Shown piece after piece: positions 43,505 through 51,274 of a DNA stretch of 64,000 bases. Every line of letters starts with the position of its first letter. Within the stretch, counting starts at the first letter, position 1. The translations under genes were made by a program, and so were the position numbers. Source of the stretch: Desulfobulbus rhabdoformis (GTDB taxonomy: Bacteria > Desulfobacterota > Desulfobulbia > Desulfobulbales > Desulfobulbaceae); assembly GCF_016919065.1 (NCBI RefSeq), contig NZ_JAFFQA010000019.1:22364-86363 (forward strand), read 5' to 3'. The notes beneath the pieces were generated by a model. The model ran no database searches. It saw only the letters and a program-made list of their open reading frames with translations, and was not told where the DNA came from.

Positions 43505-45709
43505 ATGATGCGTACACACGAGAACAGCGATGATACGGACCATTCTTTTTTAGATCAATGCGATGAGCTTCTTCCCCCGCTCTTCCCCCAGGTCGATTAT
43601 CGCGGTGCGAAACACGCTCCCCCAGAGCAGGAATACGAAGAGGTGAAACGGTATCGTTCTTTGTTCAACAACTCCCTGGAGGGTATTTTTTTCACCACGC
43701 CGGATGGCCGCTATCTGGATGTCAACCCGACACTGGCACGCATTTACGGCTTTTCCACACCAGAACAACTTATTCGTCATTTCAAGGACATTAAGCACCA
43801 GTTGTATGTGCGGCCGGAACGTCGGGATGAATTTATCTCCATCCTCGAAAGGGATAAACGTATCATCGGTTTTGAATCACAGGTTCGAAAACGAAACGGA
43901 GAGATTATCTGGATCAGTGAGAATGCGCGGCCGGTGTACAATCCTTCCGGTGGGATCAGCTACTATGAAGGCACGGTCATGGATATTACCGCCCGCAAGG
44001 AGGCGGAAGAGGAACTGGAGTTGCAACGCGCCTTTTTTTCCCAACTCTTTGACAACTCCCCCCAGGCGATTGTCATCATCGACACCAAACGAAATGTGGT
44101 GAACTGCAATCAGGGGTTTGAGCGGCTCTTTGGCTACAGGGCCGTCGATATCATTGGCTTCGGCATGCGGGCGCTTATTGTTCCTGAGGGATTGATGGTT
44201 GAGTGTGAAAATGTCCGCAATACGATTTTATCCGGTGAAACCGTGCAGTGTGAAACCCAGCGCCGCCATCGAAACGGAAGCATGATCCCCGTTGACATGA
44301 TCGGCTTTCCCATCCAGGTCGGTTCTTCGACAAGTGGAATCATTTATATCTACGAAGACATCTCCGAACGTAAATCTTTTGAAGAGCAAATCACCCATCA
44401 GGCCTTTCACGATTCTCTCACCGGATTACCCAACCGTACTCTTTTTGGGGAACGTTTGGAGCGGGCGCTGGAGCGCTCGCATCGACGCCCTGAACTGTAC
44501 TACTCGGTGTTGATGATAGACCTCAACAAATTCAAAGCGGTCAACGACTCCCTGGGGCATCCGGCCGGAGATCAGCTTCTCATCGAAGTGGGCCAGCGCT
44601 TGTCGGTCTGTGTGCGTTCAGTGGATACCGTGGCCCGCCTTGGTGGTGACGAGTTCGCCCTCATTCTGGAAGAGTTCCCCGCTCGCAAAGAACTGCTCAA
44701 AATAGCGCGTCGTATGCATTCCATTCTCTGCGAACCGTTTTCTCTGTATGGAAACGAAATCACCCCTGGTGCCTCCATCGGCATCGTTGCTCAGCTCAAT
44801 GAGTACACCAGCGCCGAAGAGGTCCTGCGGGATGCGGATATTGCCATGTATCGCGCTAAACAGCAAGGCAAGGGTATTGTCCTGTTTGACAAGCGTATGC
44901 ACCTTGAACTGGTGGAATCGATCAATCTGGAGGCTGAGCTGAGAGAGACCATAAATAATGGTGCTTTGACCCTGCATTACCAGCCCATCGTTGCCGTGGA
45001 TACGGAGCAACTGCTTGGCTTTGAGGCTCTGGTCCGCTGGGATCATCCCATGCGAGGCATGGTCCCTCCAGACCGTTTCATTCCCCTGGCCGAAGAAACT
45101 GGACTGATCATCGATTTGGGCAAGTGGGTCATTTCCGAGGCCTGCCACACACTCAAAGTCTGGCAAGATGACCAGGACCATGCACGCAGGCTGACCATGA
45201 GTGTCAATGTATCCTGCAGGCAACTTGCTGACGCCGGGCTGGTGGAGCATGTGACAGCCGTGCTCAGAAAAGAAAACCTCGCCCCGGCCAACCTCAAAAT
45301 CGAGGTGACCGAATCAGTGATTATGCATGATGTCGACAGCGCCATCTCCGAACTCAATCGGCTGCGCGAACTCGGGGTCCAGATAGCCATTGATGATTTC
45401 GGCACAGGTTACTCCTCCCTTGCCTACCTCCGCCGTATCCCCATTGATCACCTCAAGATAGACCGCTCTTTTATTCGGGACTTTTCAGAGGGCAACAAGG
45501 AAAACGATCAGATTGTGCGTTCCATTATCTCCCTTGCCAGAAGCCTGGGCCTGGGTGTTATTGCCGAGGGGGTGGAAAACAGGGATCAACTGGACCGTCT
45601 GCGCAGCCTTAACTGCGACCGGGCGCAAGGATTTATGTTTTCCCGCCCAGTTGACCGGACCAAGGCGGCCACAATGATTCGCCAATACGCCGCCTCACAG
45701 GTGAGCTGA
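43505..45709 (+). CDS. PAS-PAS-GGDEF-EAL cyclic-di-GMP enzyme, soluble
   Basis: The 734-residue protein has no membrane helix. Two PAS domains (SLEGIFFTTPDGRYLDVN; SPQAIVIIDTKRNVVNCN) precede GGDEF with intact ARLGGDEF and EAL with EALVRW, NVSCRQ, IEVTESVIM, IDDFGTGYSSLAYL and AEGVEN. Both activities are possible. The start is uncertain: ATG 43505 is used, ATG 43508 is equally possible, and an upstream TTG at 43439 lacks a ribosome site. It diverges from the hybrid kinase gene on the other strand, with a gap of about 285 bp that must hold both promoters. Confidence 0.9.
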   Translation: MMRTHENSDDTDHSFLDQCDELLPPLFPQVDYRGAKHAPPEQEYEEVKRYRSLFNNSLEGIFFTTPDGRYLDVNPTLARIYGFSTPEQLIRHFKDIKHQLYVRPERRDEFISILERDKRIIGFESQVRKRNGEIIWISENARPVYNPSGGISYYEGTVMDITARKEAEEELELQRAFFSQLFDNSPQAIVIIDTKRNVVNCNQGFERLFGYRAVDIIGFGMRALIVPEGLMVECENVRNTILSGETVQCETQRRHRNGSMIPVDMIGFPIQVGSSTSGIIYIYEDISERKSFEEQITHQAFHDSLTGLPNRTLFGERLERALERSHRRPELYYSVLMIDLNKFKAVNDSLGHPAGDQLLIEVGQRLSVCVRSVDTVARLGGDEFALILEEFPARKELLKIARRMHSILCEPFSLYGNEITPGASIGIVAQLNEYTSAEEVLRDADIAMYRAKQQGKGIVLFDKRMHLELVESINLEAELRETINNGALTLHYQPIVAVDTEQLLGFEALVRWDHPMRGMVPPDRFIPLAEETGLIIDLGKWVISEACHTLKVWQDDQDHARRLTMSVNVSCRQLADAGLVEHVTAVLRKENLAPANLKIEVTESVIMHDVDSAISELNRLRELGVQIAIDDFGTGYSSLAYLRRIPIDHLKIDRSFIRDFSEGNKENDQIVRSIISLARSLGLGVIAEGVENRDQLDRLRSLNCDRAQGFMFSRPVDRTKAATMIRQYAASQVS

Positions 45710-45712
45710 CGG

Positions 45713-45738
45713 CAAAAAAAACGTATTCTGAGAATACG
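45713..45738 (-). terminator. Minus-strand hairpin with T tract between two plus-strand genes
   Basis: CGTATTC, loop TGA and GAATACG (45722-45738) form a 7-bp stem. On the minus strand it runs into eight T residues; on the plus strand it is followed by CGGAAGCG, so it would end only leftward transcription. No minus-strand gene is nearby. Confidence 0.5.
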
Positions 45739-45839
45739 CGGAAGCGAAAAACAAAATGGGATATGTATTTTGCCCATGCCTCGCCCTCCCGTCGTCCCCG
45801 CCCAGTCAATTCTCCCTTAAAAAAAGGTCACACACTGAT

Positions 45840-47258
45840 ATGCTTGGACTGTTTACATCAAAAATCGTTGTTACTCGCCGTCACGAGGCTGCAGCCATTA
45901 AAGAGACACTCGCCGGTCGTTTTGATCTCAGCCAACGGTTCTCACTGCCGGGCACAGGGGCAGGCGACGATCTGGTTGAGGCCATAAACCAAATTTTTAA
46001 ACGGTTACAAACATTTGTCTACGATCTCACCAAGCACAATGTGGAGACGGCAACCGTTGCGCCACAGGTCCAGACGATAGCCGCGCAGGTGCATCAGGGG
46101 GCAGAGTCATTAAGCCTGGAGGTCGAGCATATTCAACACACCTGCAACCGACTGGCGACAAGCATCAGTACATCCACGCACAGTGCCGGTCAGGCCCTTG
46201 AGCAATCGGCACGCATTGTAGCGGAAATCGATGCAACCCAGACCATCACCAATCAGGCTCTACAGAAAATGCAGTCCATGGAGCAAGGGGTTGAGCGGCT
46301 CAGTGGCTCTATCAACGAACTTGACCAACGTTCAAAAAACATCGGTTCCATCATTGAATCGATATCGGAAATCGCCGATCACACGGGCATGCTCTCTCTC
46401 AACGCCTCCATTGAGGCTGCGCGGGCAGGTGAGCATGGCGCTGGCTTTGGCGTTATCGCCCAAGAGATACGTCAACTCTCGCAGCAGACGGCCCAGGCAG
46501 CGCAGGAGGTGAAAGATTCATTGCTTGGTATCAGTGAACTTATCGGTCAGACCGTCAGCGCAGTTTCCCAGGTGCAGGAGGAAGTCGTCTCCGGGCTCGA
46601 GGGCAACCGGGAGGCAACAACGTCGCTTTCCCAGGTAGGCACTGAGCACCGTCATTTTCATACGCATCTGCAGTCAGTGATTGGTGCCGTTGAGGATCAA
46701 AAGACTGCGGTCTCGCAATTCGGAGAGGATCTTGGACACATTTCAACCATCGGCAGACAGGGACGCGAGGAAAGCAAACAACTGACGCAGCTTGCAGATC
46801 AACTCAAACACCTCACCGACCGCCAACTGCTCTCCACCGGCATCTTTATCTTACCCCAGTATAGAAAAGCGGAAAAAGCGGTACTGGCCCTGGCTTGCGA
46901 ACAGGCCATAACTGCGCCGGGAACACAGACGGATCAAGTCCTGCTCAGACAATTAAGCGCCCTCTCCTATCTCGAATTGCTCTATCTGACAGACACTCAG
47001 GGGATACAGGTTTCCAGTAATGTTTTGCGCAACCAGGACAGTTGCCAATACGACACCCTGGCCAAAGGAAAAAACTGGAGTGGCAAAGAGTGGTTTCGCA
47101 ATGTACGTGAAACAGGCAAGCCATTTATTTCCGAGATCTACAAATCAGAAGCAACGGACACGTTCTGCCTCACCATTGCCGTACCGGTGTGTAGCGGTAC
47201 CACTTTCTCTGGAGTTCTGGGAGCGGATATTAATTTTGAAAACCTGTTAAAAATCTAG
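45840..47258 (+). CDS. Soluble chemoreceptor with C-terminal PDC-like sensor domain
   Basis: The 472-residue protein has no membrane helix. A short N-terminal region leads into a coiled signalling hairpin whose tip, [33 protein letters not shown], keeps the CheA/CheW-binding core. From about residue 325 a globular domain follows (ILPQYRKAEKAVLALACEQ, then YLELLYLTDTQGIQVSSN, GKEWFRNVRETGKPFISEIY, TIAVPVC, GVLGADINFENLL) that looks like a PDC/Cache sensor. Sensor after hairpin is the reverse of the usual order, and it would sense cytoplasmic ligands. ATG 45840 begins the conserved part; the frame extends to 45756 without support. Confidence 0.88.
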   Translation: MLGLFTSKIVVTRRHEAAAIKETLAGRFDLSQRFSLPGTGAGDDLVEAINQIFKRLQTFVYDLTKHNVETATVAPQVQTIAAQVHQGAESLSLEVEHIQHTCNRLATSISTSTHSAGQALEQSARIVAEIDATQTITNQALQKMQSMEQGVERLSGSINELDQRSKNIGSIIESISEIADHTGMLSLNASIEAARAGEHGAGFGVIAQEIRQLSQQTAQAAQEVKDSLLGISELIGQTVSAVSQVQEEVVSGLEGNREATTSLSQVGTEHRHFHTHLQSVIGAVEDQKTAVSQFGEDLGHISTIGRQGREESKQLTQLADQLKHLTDRQLLSTGIFILPQYRKAEKAVLALACEQAITAPGTQTDQVLLRQLSALSYLELLYLTDTQGIQVSSNVLRNQDSCQYDTLAKGKNWSGKEWFRNVRETGKPFISEIYKSEATDTFCLTIAVPVCSGTTFSGVLGADINFENLLKI

Positions 47259-47466
47259 TCCTCCCCATAAAAAAAGACCTTGCGCCCAAGGGAAAGATGT
47301 CTAAGAATAATGATCAGTTGCATCTGAGTTTGTCTCAGTGGCTCAACCGGTTCGAATTCAGGGGCGACTGTAATGGCTGTGCCATCCAGCCCATGGGGCG
47401 ATTGCAGCAGCGTGCTGAAATAGCCTCAAGTCTATCGCAAGAATGTCGATCCAAGGAGGAAATTTA

Positions 47467-47874
47467 ATGCAAGATCGTCGTGAGTTTCTCAAAACAACTG
47501 CTCTCACCGCTTCTGTACTGGCCGTCGGTTCTGTCTCGCAAGCGCTGGCAACAGAAGCGCCAGCGTATCTCAACGTTGTATACAGCAAAGACAATCCTGG
47601 AAAATGGGCCGCCAAGGTAGGCAGCCATGCTCCAGAAATAACGGTGGAAGGCTCCAAGGTGACAGTGGTTACCAAACATCCCATGTCTGCGGCGCACTTT
47701 ATTGTTCGCCACACCCTGGTGCTGGCCGATGGCACGCCTCTTGGAGCGACCACTTTCACCCCCACGGACACACCTGAATCAAGCTATGAGCTACCTGCAG
47801 GGTATAGCGGAAAAATCATGGCCACCAGCTTCTGTAATCGCCATGATTTTTGGGTAAGCGAGGCAATGGTGTGA
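47467..47874 (+). CDS. Tat-exported superoxide-reductase-like protein
   Basis: The 135-residue precursor has a twin-arginine signal (RREFLKT, then a hydrophobic run to about residue 28, SQALA). The mature part matches the class II superoxide reductase (neelaredoxin) fold and has all five iron ligands of the 4His-1Cys centre: His54, His71, His77, Cys123 and His126 (HPMSAAHFI, CNRHDFW). The Glu-Lys pair that usually precedes the first His is replaced by Gly-Ser, so catalysis may differ. It would reduce superoxide in the periplasm. AAGGAGGA lies 6 nt before the ATG; a terminator follows. Confidence 0.87.
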   Translation: MQDRREFLKTTALTASVLAVGSVSQALATEAPAYLNVVYSKDNPGKWAAKVGSHAPEITVEGSKVTVVTKHPMSAAHFIVRHTLVLADGTPLGATTFTPTDTPESSYELPAGYSGKIMATSFCNRHDFWVSEAMV

Positions 47875-48499
47875 AGCGGTTGAGGCGATCATAAACGCCA
47901 GGCCAGTACACGAATTGATTGACAAGGGTCCCCGTTATCACGGTGGGCCCTTTTTTTATCTTTCGAGGGGGGCATCTCAGTCTCAGTAACAGGAGACCTT
48001 GTTCCGTGACCACACGCCGTCACGGATTCAGGAATTTTTTTGTGCACGCAACATCCTCGCCACGGCTTTGACTGTTAACTTTTGTGTACAAATCCCCCAA
48101 ACACACTGTCTACTTTTCTTGACAACTTTATCCCCTCCCCATAACAGGAATAACGAACAATACTCAAACTATTAACTCACCAATAATTGGGACATAATTT
48201 CACTCCTTTCAAACAACATCGTTCGACATTTGCTCAAGAGCAGCCCACCCCTCTTTCAACCGACATCTTAGCAAGGCTGCTTTCCCAGGAAAAACTGTCT
48301 AATTTCATAGACAAATCCCCCCTTGCCGCCACCTCACATTCTCCCGGAAAATTTTCAATAACAAACGGAAAACAAATGAAAAACAAATATTTTTACTCAA
48401 CCATCCTTGCATGGCAAGATAAATGCAGCGTTAAAGAAGCCATTATATTTCCCCACGGCTCGTGAGCCACTAACAGAGAACTAAACGCGAAAAACGCCT
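47875..48499. other. 625-bp gap before the chemotaxis operon
   Basis: It begins with the terminator of the superoxide-reductase-like gene (47925-47957), then a small inverted repeat CCGTGAC/GTCACGG at about 48004-48024 with no T tract. The rest is AT-rich, and short frames in it have no recognisable features. The chemotaxis promoter should lie in its last part, but I found no convincing sigma-28 (GCCGATAA-type) or sigma-54 site. Confidence 0.5.
47925..47957 (+). terminator. Intrinsic terminator after the superoxide-reductase-like gene
   Basis: GGGTCCCCGT and ACGGTGGGCCC pair with one mismatch and one bulge around TATC, followed by seven T residues. Confidence 0.7.
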
Positions 48500-50320
48500 A
48501 TGCCCACATCTGCAGAAGCTCATCCTGGACATGCCTGGAAAAGAAATTGGCCCCCTCTGCTCTCCTCCTCCCTGGATATTCTGCGCAACCTGGCTGGATC
48601 AACCGAACAGGATTTTCTCAAGATTGGTCAACAGATGCAGGAAGCCTACATGCACACCGACGAACTTTCGCAGACAGCCAGGCAACTGGTTGATATAGCG
48701 GGAGGAGACCGAGTGGGCGAACTCATGGAGCAGCTTCGCCAAGTGCTGACGGAGATGGCAAGCTACCTGGATCAGGCACAACAGCGCAGCATGCATAATT
48801 CAAATCAGATTGGTCAGGTGGGGACGGTTCTTCGTCAGGTCGGCCAGCCGGTGGAAGATTTTCGCAGCATGGCCAAACAGCTCTATATCTTTGAAGTCCT
48901 TATTCGTATTGAATCCACTTATCTCCAGGATATGGGCGGAGAATTTTTAAACCTGGCAACAGACATTCGTAAACTCTCCTCGCAAATTAAGGGAAAGACC
49001 TCTGCCATCAAAGGAAATATTGACGAATTACTGAAAACCGTTGGGGAAAACAGCCGCTTCTTTGAAAAAGAACTCTCCCATGGCGAAGAACGGAAATCAA
49101 CGGCCATTGAAAATACGGAACAAAGCCTGAGTTCACTTGAAAACATTCATCAGAACTATCTCAACTCAGGTACGCTCATCGAGTCAATCTCGACGCAAAA
49201 CTCTAACGATATCAGTGAAATTGTTCAGTCACTCCAGATGGAGGACACCTATCGTCAACAGGTCGAACATGTGGTGGAAGCTATTGAAGGTGTTCTGCCT
49301 TTGTTTGCGCAGGTAGAAGAGGCCGATGCAACGAACAGTTCGGAGAAGGAACAAAGCGCGATTGTGAAAATTGGTGATGTCTGTGAGATTCAGCATGCAC
49401 AGCTCAAGTTTGCCAGCAACGTTCTCTATGAATCTGTGGAAACCATTATTGCAAAGATAGCCAACCTGCAGATATCACAGGAGGAGATTACAGCAGATAT
49501 CGCCTCAGGTTCTTCAACCACCCGCCAGGGCGACTCTTTTTTAGGTGAAATTACAACGAACATGACCGCTGTGACCGACCTGCTGCGGGAGTATGGTTCA
49601 ACGACAGCGACCATGGATGACATGATGCACAATGTGCTGCGCACCATGGAAGAAGTGACGACCTTTGTCCATGATGTCGAACAGTTCGGCAGCGAGATAA
49701 TCCAAATTGCCCTCAACGCCCGTATCAAGGCGGTCTCTACCGGAGAGGACGGAGCCTCCATGAGCACCCTCTCCGATGAGGTCGGTCAGCTCTCCAAGGA
49801 TGCCATTCGCAGGACCGATATCATCTCCAAGGCCCTGGGAGAAATTCAAAGTATCACCGAGGCTATTTCCAGTGAATCAGAGAGTAAACAACACGCCTTA
49901 AGCGATCAGCTCATGGAAATGCAGCAGAGAATGCACCAACTCCTGGGCGACCTAGAAAACGTCGGTGGCGAGTTGCATATCCTGGTCGGCCAATTACAGC
50001 GCCAGGGACAAGCCCTGGCCACGGAATTTGACCAACTGACCCGCTCCATTCACGTGCACAATCGTACTCGCCAAATCGCCAGCGGCGTGCAGGAAAAGCT
50101 GGAACAGGTCTTTAGCGCCTCCCGCCAACTCTATCCTGCAAGCGATGCGTTCAAAGAAGAGCTGCATAATCTGGCCGATCGATACACCATGGAGAGTGAG
50201 CGGCGCATTCATGCTGAAATAGCGCAGCAACATGGCATTACCCTTAAAAAGTCAAAGCCTGTTCCAGCTGAGGCTGAAACCGATTCCGGTGAATTTGGGG
50301 ATAATGTGGATCTCTTCTAA
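48500..50320 (+). CDS. Receptor-like coiled-coil protein with CheZ-like motif, first gene of chemotaxis operon
   Basis: The 606-residue, wholly helical soluble protein has no membrane segment. Residues 247-254 read MEDTYRQQ within a helix SLQMEDTYRQQVEHVVEAIE. The D-x-x-x-Q spacing (Asp249, Gln253) and surroundings resemble the CheZ phosphatase helix (QDLTGQ). At 405-419 LNARIKAVSTGEDGA looks like a worn chemoreceptor tip. The C-terminus is acidic and ends GDNVDLF, rather like the CheY-binding tail of CheZ. It is directly upstream of cheY. I infer a cytoplasmic receptor-like protein that may also dephosphorylate CheY; this is untested, and many relatives are simply annotated as chemotaxis proteins. 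Confidence 0.8.
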   Translation: MPTSAEAHPGHAWKRNWPPLLSSSLDILRNLAGSTEQDFLKIGQQMQEAYMHTDELSQTARQLVDIAGGDRVGELMEQLRQVLTEMASYLDQAQQRSMHNSNQIGQVGTVLRQVGQPVEDFRSMAKQLYIFEVLIRIESTYLQDMGGEFLNLATDIRKLSSQIKGKTSAIKGNIDELLKTVGENSRFFEKELSHGEERKSTAIENTEQSLSSLENIHQNYLNSGTLIESISTQNSNDISEIVQSLQMEDTYRQQVEHVVEAIEGVLPLFAQVEEADATNSSEKEQSAIVKIGDVCEIQHAQLKFASNVLYESVETIIAKIANLQISQEEITADIASGSSTTRQGDSFLGEITTNMTAVTDLLREYGSTTATMDDMMHNVLRTMEEVTTFVHDVEQFGSEIIQIALNARIKAVSTGEDGASMSTLSDEVGQLSKDAIRRTDIISKALGEIQSITEAISSESESKQHALSDQLMEMQQRMHQLLGDLENVGGELHILVGQLQRQGQALATEFDQLTRSIHVHNRTRQIASGVQEKLEQVFSASRQLYPASDAFKEELHNLADRYTMESERRIHAEIAQQHGITLKKSKPVPAEAETDSGEFGDNVDLF

Positions 50321-50451
50321 CCTCAATTTTCAGCAAGAAGTGAACGTTCTTGAGGACAACCTGAATCCCTGACCATTCAAGATTCAGGTACAAGAACTCT
50401 TTTGATAAACTTAACCGCCTAAGCCGGTCTTTTTTTTAGGGAGTTACAATT

Positions 50452-50817
50452 ATGGGAAAAACAATTATGACCGCCGACGATTCAGCCTCCATTCGCCAGA
50501 TGGTCTCCTTTACTTTGAAACAAAATGGCTATGAGGTTGTTGAAGCGGTGGATGGCCAGGATGCCCTGACCAAGCTGAACGCGAAAAAGGTGGATCTGCT
50601 GCTGACCGATCTCAACATGCCCAAACTCGATGGCATTGGCCTGATTAAAGGTGTACGCACATCAAAGCTCAATAAATTTATCCCGATTGTCATGTTGACC
50701 ACCGAGTCACAGGACTCCAAAAAGGCGGAGGGGAAAAAAGCTGGTGCAACCGGCTGGATTGTAAAACCGTTCAAACCAGAGCAGCTGGTGGCGGTGGTGA
50801 AAAAGGTGCTTGGCTAG
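50452..50817 (+). CDS. cheY: CheY-type single-domain response regulator
   Basis: The 121-residue receiver has the acidic pair in TADDSASIRQMV, the phospho-accepting Asp in LLLTDLNMPKLDG, the switch Thr in VMLTTESQDSKKAEGKKAGATGWIVKPF and the conserved Lys. Phosphorylated by CheA, it should bind the flagellar motor switch. The sequence has the CheY-specific GATGWIVKPF end typical of chemotaxis clusters in this lineage. A GGGAG ribosome site precedes the ATG. Confidence 0.93.
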   Translation: MGKTIMTADDSASIRQMVSFTLKQNGYEVVEAVDGQDALTKLNAKKVDLLLTDLNMPKLDGIGLIKGVRTSKLNKFIPIVMLTTESQDSKKAEGKKAGATGWIVKPFKPEQLVAVVKKVLG

Positions 50818-50881
50818 GCTTTCGATCCTTGGGGCCCCGCGTGTATCACTGGGGCTCCTGCTCTGAGAGGGAGGATACAAA

Positions 50882-51226
50882 ATGCTCAACATTGCCCAAG
50901 AACCGGCAGGAGAGAAAACGCTCATCATGCATATTGAGGGCGAACTCACCATTGAAACAGTCGCAGAATTACGCGAGAGCTTGCTGGAAGCGTTTGCAGC
51001 CCCCTGGAAAAATATTCAAATTGAGGCAGACAACTTAAGCGGCATCGATTTTTTCGGTCTCCAGCTACTCTGCGCAGCTCACCGCACCGCAGCCAGTAAA
51101 GATAAAGTTTTTTCCTGGCAGAGCGAACGCCCAGGCTTTCTTGACGAAGCCATGCTGACAGCCGGATTCACAAGACATTGCGGATGCAGCCTTTGTCCCC
51201 CCGGCCAAAAATGTATGTGGATTTAA
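50882..51226 (+). CDS. STAS-domain protein with cysteine-rich tail
   Basis: The 114-residue protein has a STAS fold (anti-sigma-antagonist type): beta strand TLIMHIEGELTIETVAELRESL, then NIQIEADNLSGIDFFGLQLL. Where phosphorylatable STAS proteins carry Ser (D-S-S-G or D-S-A-G), this one has D-F-F-G, so kinase control at that site is unlikely. The end, HCGCSLCPPGQKC, holds four cysteines (100, 102, 105, 111) that could bind metal or be redox-active. It lies between cheY and cheA with a GGGAGG ribosome site, so it is part of the chemotaxis operon; its job there is unknown. Confidence 0.85.
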   Translation: MLNIAQEPAGEKTLIMHIEGELTIETVAELRESLLEAFAAPWKNIQIEADNLSGIDFFGLQLLCAAHRTAASKDKVFSWQSERPGFLDEAMLTAGFTRHCGCSLCPPGQKCMWI

Positions 51227-51274
51227 GCCCATCCACACCGGCGCCCCATCTCCTTTTCACCAAGGATACGGATC

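Noticed and set aside
48187..48465. A 92-codon frame before the chemotaxis operon
   Set aside because: It starts at TTG without a ribosome site and shows no domain; the region looks like a promoter region.
50410..50438. Possible terminator before cheY (ACCG/CGGT with a T tract)
   Set aside because: The stem is only 4 bp, too weak to claim.
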